Shown here in pieces: positions 55,459-62,832 of a stretch of DNA of 64,000 bases. The position numbers were made by a program, and so were the translations under genes. Source of the DNA: Flavobacterium eburneipallidum (lineage in GTDB: Bacteria > Bacteroidota > Bacteroidia > Flavobacteriales > Flavobacteriaceae); contig NZ_CP114291.2 in NCBI RefSeq assembly GCF_027111355.2, positions 3,658,001-3,722,000 of the forward strand. The letters are read 5' to 3'. Every line of letters starts with the position of its first letter. Within the stretch, counting starts at the first letter, position 1. The notes under the pieces are model-generated. The model did no database searches. It was given only the letters and a program-made list of their open reading frames with translations, and had not been told where the DNA came from.

Positions 55459-55785
55459 TCAAACCCATTTCAAAAACCGCCAAAAAGACCTTTTTTTTAG
55501 GTAATCGATTCTTTTTTCATTAGCGTAAGCTTCTCGTTCGAAACTGATATTTCGGTAGGCTAAATCGATAGTTCTAAATTGAATTAAACGCACAACAAAT
55601 TCGATGGTGTACCAAATTAAAAAAGGAAAAATCAGCATTTCTATTTGCTGGCGCAAGTGAATTCGCTCATGATTGATAAAGACTGCATTTTCTTTATCTA
55701 CCGAGTATTTGACCAATACAAAGGGGAAAAGTGCTAATCCTCGATAGCCTTTTGGAATTAAATATTTGGTTGTAATGAGAAACAT
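55459..55785 (-). CDS. Small HExxH-containing membrane protein
   Basis: 108 residues. NHERIHLRQQIE gives H39-E40-x-x-H43, followed by a TM (about 49-67) and SFEREAYANEKR with E83/E85 as a possible third metal ligand. This is the minimal layout of a gluzincin-type metalloprotease (M48/M56-like), in a protein much shorter than those. No named family is recognised. Confidence 0.65.
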   Translation of the reverse strand: MFLITTKYLIPKGYRGLALFPFVLVKYSVDKENAVFINHERIHLRQQIEMLIFPFLIWYTIEFVVRLIQFRTIDLAYRNISFEREAYANEKRIDYLKKRSFWRFLKWV

Positions 55786-55813
55786 TCGTTATAAAGTGTA
55801 TAAATTTGCCTTT

Positions 55814-55990
55814 ATGAACGAACAAAGTAATGAAAATAAATTAATAGAGGGCGAAGATTTTTATTTTACGCCTGAAGGTTACAAATGTTTTACCGAAAAA
55901 CACCACCTCAAACGAGGCTATTGTTGCAAAAATGGTTGTCGCCATTGTCCGTATGGTTTTGATAAAAAAACGGGTAATATCAAAAAATAA
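55814..55990 (+). CDS. DUF5522 domain protein
   Basis: 58 residues from the ATG at 55814: GEDFYFTPEGYKCFTEKHHLKRGYCCKNGCRHCPYGF, with CC and CxxC pairs that are likely metal ligands; this matches DUF5522. A TAAATTTG -7 element (55801-55808) ends 5 nt before the ATG, so the mRNA may be leaderless; the in-frame codons from 55766 precede that element and are unlikely to be used. Confidence 0.82.
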   Translation: MNEQSNENKLIEGEDFYFTPEGYKCFTEKHHLKRGYCCKNGCRHCPYGFDKKTGNIKK

Positions 55991-55999
55991 TTAAGTCAT

Positions 56000-56620
56000 T
56001 TACCCTTTCAATTTCTGATCAAAATCGGTTTCTTTTTCTATAACGTTTCCTTCGTATTTCAATGTCCAACCCATAGAATTAGTCAGGATTAAGATTTTCG
56101 AAAGTTCTGAAATCAAGCGGTTTTTAGCATTAGTTTTCAGGGAAGATTTTTCTATTTTTTTGGCTAGGTTGGCACGAACTGTTTTGTTTATTTTGTTGTA
56201 ATCGTCGCCTGTAAAAGGGTTCAGCTTGCTTTGCTCAACATCATAAAACTTAATATCGGGCGAGATTTTTATTTCTTCTTTTGGGATATTGACAATGGTA
56301 ATGGTTTTGGTTTTTTCGTCGATATCGTATTTTACTTGGCGTAAATCGTAGGCTACCGTTACATCGGCATTTACAATAACAATGGCTTTCTTTTCGAAAG
56401 AAACCACACCCATCAAATATTCATCTTGATCTTTATAAGTTACTACTTCGGCAAAATGACCTTCGGTAACGACCAATTTTCCAACATTAACGATTTGTTG
56501 TTGGATAAGATTAGTATTGTAATCTATCGTAGAATCGTCTTCTTTTTTGAAGTCACAAAACTTGAAAAGCAATGCAATGGCAACTATAATTCCTGCTCCT
56601 AATAAAATCCTGTTTAGCAT
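56000..56620 (-). CDS. DUF4230 domain protein
   Basis: 206 residues: one N-terminal TM (about 5-20), then a periplasmic domain with VVTEGHFAEVVTYKD and FEKKAIVIVNADVTVAYDL typical of DUF4230, ending in helices. Function unknown; the family is common in Gram-negative and Gram-positive envelopes. Confidence 0.85.
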   Translation of the reverse strand: MLNRILLGAGIIVAIALLFKFCDFKKEDDSTIDYNTNLIQQQIVNVGKLVVTEGHFAEVVTYKDQDEYLMGVVSFEKKAIVIVNADVTVAYDLRQVKYDIDEKTKTITIVNIPKEEIKISPDIKFYDVEQSKLNPFTGDDYNKINKTVRANLAKKIEKSSLKTNAKNRLISELSKILILTNSMGWTLKYEGNVIEKETDFDQKLKG

Positions 56621-56752
56621 TTTTCTTTTTTTATAAAATTAGAAAAAAAATCAGAAAGAAGCAACGCATCAAAAGAAATCAAAATAACCCGTTAGGTGTA
56701 ATTAGTTTTGGATAATAATTTTTCGTCAGTTCAGTGATTTTCAATAGAAAAT

Positions 56753-56804
56753 TGTATCGAGAACAGAAAAATTATTATTAAAAACGGTTCTCGATACATT
56801 TTTT
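56753..56804. repeat. 12-bp perfect inverted repeat (TATCGAGAAC type)
   Basis: TGTATCGAGAAC (56753-56764) and GTTCTCGATACA (56787-56798), 22-nt loop, then six T on the plus strand and a shorter T-run on the minus strand. It may terminate the T9SS gene or be a dispersed REP-like element. The rest of 56621-56893 shows no gene. Confidence 0.65.
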
Positions 56805-56893
56805 GTTCCGTTTCTCTGCACAAAAAACACTCGAACAGACGTTTTTAATAAGTACACCCAAGGAGTTCTAAATAGAAATAAAATATTTTCTTT

Positions 56894-59233
56894 TTAGTTT
56901 ACTATCAATTTCTTTACTATATCATATTTTTCTATTTCAAGTAAATAAACACCTTTTGGCAATGTATGTTGAATTTGAATTGAATTCAAATCAAAGGAGC
57001 TCACATTTTGTCCCAATAGATTATAAACATTCACTTTTGCTCCCAACATTTCAGTATTGACTTGAATGGTAAATTGTCCATTGGACGGATTCGGGTAAAT
57101 AGCTACTTTGGATTCGTTGAAATCGGCTGTAGAAAGAGCGGAAAAATTCATTACCGAAAAAGGTGAAAAACTACTAATTCCTGTAGCCAAAAGAGTGTAA
57201 GGATTGCTTCCCGTAACTGCTCCTGAAGTTTCTTGCGTCCAATTTCCGCCTACGAAATGACCAATTTTAGCCGTATTTCTAACAAAATTTCCGTTTTCTT
57301 GAGCTTGATTCCAACCTAAATTCAAACTGACATTGCTTCCGCCAATTGTTGCTTCGGTTATTTCCCAAGTGGCGTTTACCGCACCATTTGTCGTACCCGA
57401 AATTCCATCTGAAACTTGGACAGAAAAAGTATCGGAAGTTCCTGAATTGGATAGAGAAACTGGATTGTAATTGGCAACGGTTCCTATTGGCAAAGAAATT
57501 GTTCCTCTGGCTCCATCTACATTTTCTACGTTTACCGTTCCTGTTCCGTTGGTTATCACATAACTCGTATTAGTTCCAGTCAATGACGACAATACTCCTT
57601 TCAGGTTTAGAATATTGTTGTTCAAAGTAATTTTTGCCGAATTCGACAAAGTAATATTTCCAGAGATGTCTAAATTCCCGGAAACCAAATTTAGATTGCC
57701 ATTGACAATTGCGTTTTTCGCAAAAGAGTTTGCAGTTACATCAATGTTCTGTCCAGTTGGAATCGTCACCTCATCAGTCATTCCTGGTTTCAGCAAGCTA
57801 TTCCAATTGTTTTTATTATTCCAATCATTGCTGACCGAACCGTTAAACGTAAAATCGCCCGTATATTGATATAAATTATGGGTACTGCCATTTTTTCCAA
57901 AAAAATAAAGTTTATTGTTTAATTCGAAAAAAGCATAAGGATCGCTACTTGCAGACAAACTTGCAATATCTAATGCTAATCCTGTATTCACGTTCAACCC
58001 GTCGCTTCTCCAAACTTCTGCATTAAATAACGCAGCTATATCTTTAGATTGAAACCACGCAGCTCCTTTGTAAGTTGTCAAATTTTGTGGATAACTCAAA
58101 GTAGAATGTACCAAAGAACTACCTTCGACCGTTCCGTTGGATTTGTACAACTGTTGTGAAGCGTTATTGCCTAGGTAGTTGATAAACCACAAATTTTCGG
58201 CATCTGATGATGAATATCCTGCATCGCTAATGCCGTTGGTAACATTGGGTATTACTTCAATTGTTCCATCTATTGTTCCGTCGGTTCTCCACAAAGCGTT
58301 TGTAGTTCCATTATTGGCAATAAAAAAGCAATATTTGTCGGTCATTTTTAAATGCAAACCCATGGCTTGGGTTGTCAATGAATTGCCCGTTGGATTGATA
58401 TTTTTCAGCATAAAAGTTCCTGCCGCCGTACCATCACTCACATAGGGTTCGTAACCATCGACGGTGTTGTGGGCAAAGAAAATAACTTTATTTCCCAATT
58501 TTGCCATATCTTGATTGACGATATAAAACGGCTCTGCCACGGGAATTTGTTCGGTTCCTGCCGTGGTCCCATCAGTTTTCCATAATTTACTTTCAAGACC
58601 AATGCTTTGAGCAATAAATAATGTTGTACTTGGAATTTTACAGAATCCTGCGGTTTGGCTACTGCCTGTACCCGCTTTTACATCTTTAAGCATCATTGTC
58701 CCGGCAGGAGTTCCGTCGGTTTTCCAAATTTCTTTTCCGTTGGTGGCATCATAAGCCGAGAAATAAAGTGTGTTTCCATCGATGGAATAATTTTTTTTGT
58801 GTGACGCTACGCTGTAAAAAACGCCCACATTAGTGAGCCCTGAAGCAGTTTGAAAAGCATAAACCAAGGAAGTTCCTGCAGTAGTCCCGTCTGATTTCCA
58901 TATTTTATCTGTTGAAGAAATTGATGGAGAAAAAGACACATCACTTGTAACGATATACACAAAATCTTGCGCCGGAATTATGGTCGAAATATTGGTGCTT
59001 CCTCCTAAATTAGAAATTCCAATTGTTCCTGTCGTAGTACCATCGGTCACACAAAGGAGGTTGCTTCCCGTTCCTGAATAGAACACTTTTCCGTTCCATT
59101 TAGCATAATTCAAATCGGCTTTGGCCGAATTTCCATTGGGTTTTAGCGAGGAGGAAACCTCTTTTATCATCAGTGGATTTTGTGCTTGTATTATCGATGA
59201 AAACAATAAAATAGCGAGGGTAATTTTTTTCAT
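56894..59233 (-). CDS. T9SS-exported protein with ELW-DGT-type repeats
   Basis: 779 residues from the ATG at 59233 (MKKITLAILLFSSIIQAQNP signal). The N-terminal half (about 60-470) has about eight copies of a DGTxxGT motif each preceded by W(K/R)S(D/N) (for example LWKTDGTTAGT), a beta-propeller-like repeat. Then a parallel-beta/adhesin-like part (NKNNWNSLLKPGMTDEVTIPTGQNIDV onward), and a C-terminal type A T9SS domain (KVAIYPNPSNGQFTIQV ... KKLIVN). Predicted surface adhesin or sensor-like protein. Confidence 0.85.
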   Translation of the reverse strand: MKKITLAILLFSSIIQAQNPLMIKEVSSSLKPNGNSAKADLNYAKWNGKVFYSGTGSNLLCVTDGTTTGTIGISNLGGSTNISTIIPAQDFVYIVTSDVSFSPSISSTDKIWKSDGTTAGTSLVYAFQTASGLTNVGVFYSVASHKKNYSIDGNTLYFSAYDATNGKEIWKTDGTPAGTMMLKDVKAGTGSSQTAGFCKIPSTTLFIAQSIGLESKLWKTDGTTAGTEQIPVAEPFYIVNQDMAKLGNKVIFFAHNTVDGYEPYVSDGTAAGTFMLKNINPTGNSLTTQAMGLHLKMTDKYCFFIANNGTTNALWRTDGTIDGTIEVIPNVTNGISDAGYSSSDAENLWFINYLGNNASQQLYKSNGTVEGSSLVHSTLSYPQNLTTYKGAAWFQSKDIAALFNAEVWRSDGLNVNTGLALDIASLSASSDPYAFFELNNKLYFFGKNGSTHNLYQYTGDFTFNGSVSNDWNNKNNWNSLLKPGMTDEVTIPTGQNIDVTANSFAKNAIVNGNLNLVSGNLDISGNITLSNSAKITLNNNILNLKGVLSSLTGTNTSYVITNGTGTVNVENVDGARGTISLPIGTVANYNPVSLSNSGTSDTFSVQVSDGISGTTNGAVNATWEITEATIGGSNVSLNLGWNQAQENGNFVRNTAKIGHFVGGNWTQETSGAVTGSNPYTLLATGISSFSPFSVMNFSALSTADFNESKVAIYPNPSNGQFTIQVNTEMLGAKVNVYNLLGQNVSSFDLNSIQIQHTLPKGVYLLEIEKYDIVKKLIVN

Positions 59234-59310
59234 AATCTTTAATTTTTGGTTCTCTATAAAGGTCATAAGCAATAGCTAAAAATTAATGTCGTATTTATAG
59301 CTTTAATTTC

Positions 59311-59394
59311 TTTGCCACAGATTTCACAGATTAGCACAGATTAATTCGTTAACTAGCTTTAAAAATCTTTTTAATCTGTAAAATCTGTGGCAAA
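59311..59394. repeat. 23/24-bp inverted repeat with TTTGCCACAGATT arms
   Basis: Left arm 59311-59333 (starts TTTGCCACAGATTTCACAG) and right arm 59371-59394 (ends AAATCTGTGGCAAA) are near-perfect inverted complements, 37 nt apart. The arms resemble a short repeat (TTGCCACAGATTT...AGATTA) common in Flavobacterium intergenic regions. Confidence 0.65.
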
Positions 59395-59477
59395 AACTCT
59401 TTTTGATAACTACGACAATATCTCTTTCTTACTACTTAATTGTGTAAAAAACACATCAATTAGCCTTTCGGCTTATA

Positions 59478-60128
59478 TTAAATCAATTTGTTTTGCTGGG
59501 CTTTCTGGATAGCTTCGAGCTTGTTGTGTACTTGTAGTTTAGTATAAATATTCTCAACGTGTTTGCGAATGGTTCCTACCGAAAGGAATAAATTATTTGC
59601 TATAGCATTATATTTCAAACCCTTGCTTAATTGTTCTAAAACCTCCACTTCTCTGACCGTCAATTTGATGTCTTCGCAATTAGCAACAACTTCAAAATTG
59701 ATAGGATTTCGGAATAATTTTAGAGTTTTCATAGCGATAGAAGGCGTCATTGTGGCACCGCCATCCATCGTGTCTAGAATTCCTTGGTGCAAATCTTTGG
59801 GATTGACTTCTTTGAGTAAATAACCGTCGGCACCAGCTTTTATAGCATTAAAAATATTTTCATCGTTATCAAAAACGGTGAGCATGATGATTTTTATTTG
59901 CGGGTATTTTTGTTTGACAAAACTTGTGGCGTCAATTCCGTTCATTTTTGGCATTTCTATATCCATCAAAATCAAATCGATGTTGTGATTTGCTCCTAAT
60001 TTTTCGATTAAATCGAGTCCATCAAAAGCAGTAAATTTTAACACAAACTCTTCAAAGAAAGAAAGTTTTTCCTGTACTGCTTTCATTAAGAATGAATTAT
60101 CATCAACTACGGCTATTTTTACATTCAT
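59478..60128 (-). CDS. LuxR-type response regulator
   Basis: 216 residues from ATG 60128. Receiver domain with D56 (LILMDIEMPKMNG) as phospho-acceptor, K108-type lysine in DGYLLKEVNPKDL, and C-terminal NarL-like helix-turn-helix (LTVREVEVLEQLSKGLKYNAIANNLFLSVGTIRKHVENIY). Pairs with the TPR histidine kinase upstream on the same strand. Confidence 0.93.
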   Translation of the reverse strand: MNVKIAVVDDNSFLMKAVQEKLSFFEEFVLKFTAFDGLDLIEKLGANHNIDLILMDIEMPKMNGIDATSFVKQKYPQIKIIMLTVFDNDENIFNAIKAGADGYLLKEVNPKDLHQGILDTMDGGATMTPSIAMKTLKLFRNPINFEVVANCEDIKLTVREVEVLEQLSKGLKYNAIANNLFLSVGTIRKHVENIYTKLQVHNKLEAIQKAQQNKLI

Positions 60129-60199
60129 CTTTTTAAGATTTAAAGCATTTCTTTTCGAGTACAATTTACAATAAAATCGATGCTGCTTTTTTTAAAAAA

Positions 60200-60280
60200 T
60201 CAATACACTATTAAATAATAAATATTCAGTGCCAATACCGTTAGGACGGCAACAACGAACAACCAAAATTTATATCTCAT
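60200..60280 (-). CDS. Candidate 26-residue membrane peptide
   Basis: An ORF too short for usual calling: ATG at 60280, stop TGA at 60200-60202, beginning MRYKFWLFVVAVLTVLALNI: a short basic N-terminus and a single long hydrophobic helix. It is between the kinase terminator and the response regulator gene, on the same strand. Seen only in sequence; expression and conservation are not known. Confidence 0.4.
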   Translation of the reverse strand: MRYKFWLFVVAVLTVLALNIYYLIVY

Positions 60281-60321
60281 CTTTAATTCGTTTAAAAACC
60301 AAAGATTGTTATTTTGAGTTT

Positions 60322-60354
60322 CAAAAAAAATACGTCATTTGACGTATTTTTTTG
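60322..60354 (-). terminator. Terminator after the histidine kinase gene
   Basis: AAATACGTCA (60328-60337) and TGACGTATTT (60340-60349) form a 10-bp perfect stem; the minus strand runs into a T-tract. Confidence 0.8.
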
Positions 60355-60371
60355 AATTTTTGCACCAAAAT

Positions 60372-62291
60372 TTATATCCAAATCTGAATTTGTGTTCCAT
60401 CATTTGACGATTTTAAACTAAATTTCCCTCCAATATCTTCAATTCGTTTTTGCATGTTTTGCAAGCCGTTTCCTTTTTGAACAGTAATCTCATCAAAACC
60501 AATTCCGTTGTCTTGAATAGTGATTTGGATTTGAGTTTCTATACTTTTAACTTTTATTGAAATTGTCGTAGCATCAGCATATTTTATAGCGTTATTTACT
60601 GCTTCCTGAATGGTTCGATAAATGTTCATTCCTTCGACAGAGGTAAATTTGGTATCTTTCAATTCCATATCTTTTGCAAACGAAAATTGAATTTCGTCCT
60701 TGGCTTCTTTGGCTTTTTCGATAAAATTATTGATTCTGGATTCTAGATCTTCGAAAGTAATTTCGTTGCTGTTCATAGCCCAAATCGTATCTCGAAGTTC
60801 GACAATAGTCTCTTTAGCAAAGGAACTAATATTGGTTAATTTATCGTCCAATTTCGGATTATCTATATCAAAAGCGTACTTGACATTATCGACGGATGAA
60901 ATAATAAAAGTCAGCTGTGAACCAATATTATCGTGTAAATCTCTGGAAATATTCAAGCGTTGTTCTTGTAGTTTATTTTGATTTTCTATCTTGGAAATGG
61001 CTGTTTTTAGTTCAAATTCTTGTTCTTGCTGTTTGTTTTTTAGTTTTTGTTGACGGTAGATTAAGAATGCGATTAATGCTGTAAAAAAAGCTAAAAATGA
61101 AATTCCAATTATAATTTCGTTTTTTTGTTTAGCTTCTGCTTCTTTTTGCAGAAGGAGTTTTTCTTTTTTTGTGGTTTGGTATTTGGTTTCGAGTTCAGCA
61201 GTTTGTTTAACAACCGCTGTTTCTTGAATTTCGACCTGTAATTTGGCTGATTTATCAGCATAAAAACTCACGCTATCCGATATTTTTATGTAACCATAAA
61301 CTGAAACTAAAGAAAAATAAGTTTCTAATAATCCTTCCTTTTCATTAGGATCATTTTCATACACTTTTTTTAATTTTAATAAATCTTTTTTTGCTTCGTC
61401 AAATCGTGAAGCACTTATTTTTTCTTTTATCTGCAACAATGTAAGGGCTGATTCTTCATTTTTAATATTCAAATCATTCCTGATTTTTTGCGATGTAGAT
61501 AATAAAGAATTGGCCTCTTGCGACTTTACTTGATTCGACTTTATTCCTCCTATATTTACCAATGCACTAGACAAAGAAAGTTTATTACCTGTTTTTTTAG
61601 AAACAACAATACACTTGTTATAATAAGTTAATGCCTTTAAAGTATCTTTCATTTTCAAATACACATTTCCAAGAGTCAGATATGATGTACACAAACCTGT
61701 ATGTTGACCATTTTTTTCTTGATAAGTGATAGCATCTTTCAAATAATTCTTTGCTTTAGGATAATTTCTCGTTTCCAGAAATAAAAGGCCGATATTGGCT
61801 TTTGTCAATGAAAGAGCGTCATAATTTCCTGTTTTTTCAAAAAAATCTACCGTTTCTAAATAAGTTTTTAAAGCTAATTTTTTGTCCCCTAATTTGTTAT
61901 AAATATTAGCTAAATTGGCTTTTACTTTTGCCATTCCAGCATAATCTTTTTTCTTCTTTCTAATTTTATAAGCATTGAGATAATTCTTTTTTGAATTTTG
62001 ATAATCCCCCTTCCTAAAATATACTGCACCAACATCGCTATATACTTGAGCGATTAATGTAGAGTCAGCTGTTTTTATCGATTCTGTTATTGCTTTTTTA
62101 CCATAAACCATTGCCGAATCTAAAGAAATACTAGAATAATACCACGTTAAATCTGAATAAATTACGGCAGTTTTTTTAATGTCTGGTTTTTCTTTTAAAG
62201 CTTCTTTTAATCCATTTATTATTTCTTGTGCGTTTTGAGAATAGGAATAAAATGTTGCCATGAAAAATAAAAAAAATATTCTTTTTCTCAT
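60372..62291 (-). CDS. TPR-domain sensor histidine kinase (HisKA_3 type)
   Basis: 639 residues: signal peptide, periplasmic TPR array (about 25-350, for example GDYQNSKKNYLNAYKIRKK, LGDKKLALKTYLETVDFFEK), a TM (about 392-411), coiled linker, HisKA_3 with phospho-acceptor H453 (ISRDLHDNIGSQLTF), and HATPase_c ending NGIGFDE...GNGLQNMQKRIEDIGG. Partner of the LuxR-type response regulator downstream. The TPRs probably detect a protein or peptide partner. Confidence 0.93.
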   Translation of the reverse strand: MRKRIFFLFFMATFYSYSQNAQEIINGLKEALKEKPDIKKTAVIYSDLTWYYSSISLDSAMVYGKKAITESIKTADSTLIAQVYSDVGAVYFRKGDYQNSKKNYLNAYKIRKKKKDYAGMAKVKANLANIYNKLGDKKLALKTYLETVDFFEKTGNYDALSLTKANIGLLFLETRNYPKAKNYLKDAITYQEKNGQHTGLCTSYLTLGNVYLKMKDTLKALTYYNKCIVVSKKTGNKLSLSSALVNIGGIKSNQVKSQEANSLLSTSQKIRNDLNIKNEESALTLLQIKEKISASRFDEAKKDLLKLKKVYENDPNEKEGLLETYFSLVSVYGYIKISDSVSFYADKSAKLQVEIQETAVVKQTAELETKYQTTKKEKLLLQKEAEAKQKNEIIIGISFLAFFTALIAFLIYRQQKLKNKQQEQEFELKTAISKIENQNKLQEQRLNISRDLHDNIGSQLTFIISSVDNVKYAFDIDNPKLDDKLTNISSFAKETIVELRDTIWAMNSNEITFEDLESRINNFIEKAKEAKDEIQFSFAKDMELKDTKFTSVEGMNIYRTIQEAVNNAIKYADATTISIKVKSIETQIQITIQDNGIGFDEITVQKGNGLQNMQKRIEDIGGKFSLKSSNDGTQIQIWI

Positions 62292-62326
62292 ATTGATTAA
62301 GTTGATAAAGCATTAATTAAATTATG

Positions 62327-62491
62327 TCAATCTGACAAATTTATTAGAGTTCTAAATTGTGCTATATTATTTCCTTTGTTAATTGATCTTTTTAAGCTAT
62401 CAATTATAGAACTAGATTTTTTGACTTGTTGTCCAAATCCATTTGCAAATACAAAAGAGAGAAGAAGAGCAAGTATGTGACTGTATTTCAT
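62327..62491 (-). CDS. Candidate 54-residue secreted peptide or kinase-N-terminus remnant
   Basis: Not called by length: ATG at 62491, stop TGA at 62327-62329. Signal-like start MKYSHILALLLSFVFANGFG, then QQVKKSSSIIDSLKRSIN and an ending RTLINLSD. The tail pattern resembles the start of TPR sensor kinases such as the gene just downstream (signal, then SLxxxL helix). It may be a remnant of a lost paralogue or a real small protein. It also contains the kinase promoter element. Confidence 0.35.
   Translation of the reverse strand: MKYSHILALLLSFVFANGFGQQVKKSSSIIDSLKRSINKGNNIAQFRTLINLSD
62336..62343 (-). promoter_or_regulatory. -7 promoter element for the histidine kinase gene
   Basis: Minus-strand TAAATTTG (62343-62336), 45 nt before the kinase ATG; it lies inside the last codons of the candidate small ORF. 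Confidence 0.5.
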
Positions 62492-62541
62492 ATAGATTCA
62501 AAAAGTAAATATAGTCTTTTTGTTAAAAAAATATTTTTTTG

Positions 62542-62820
62542 CTATTCTTTTTTGTTAAACGAAACCGAAAACAAATCTACACTCGCATCAAGAATCGTTT
62601 TATTCAAAACTTCATTGTTTTTTTTTAATTGATTGGATAGTGTATCCGAAAGAGTCAATTGGTTTCGTTGTACTGATTGTTTTTCCTGAAGCGCTGTGAT
62701 AATATCTTCTAAAACATCAATTCGGTTTTCGAATATTCTTTTTTGATGTTGAAAATCATAACACAAATGAAGAATTGCGATAATAAGAATTACAATAATA
62801 CTTGTCAAAATAACAATCAT
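62542..62820 (-). CDS. Membrane-anchored coiled-coil protein
   Basis: 92 residues from ATG 62820 (frame opens at TTG 62826): one N-terminal TM (about 1-18, MIVILTSIIVILIIAILHL), then a coiled-coil heptad region (NRIDVLEDIITALQEKQ) to the C-terminus. No family recognised. Lies 12 nt after the RCC1-repeat gene, so possibly co-transcribed. Confidence 0.6.
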   Translation of the reverse strand: MIVILTSIIVILIIAILHLCYDFQHQKRIFENRIDVLEDIITALQEKQSVQRNQLTLSDTLSNQLKKNNEVLNKTILDASVDLFSVSFNKKE

Positions 62821-62832
62821 AGCCAATACTTT

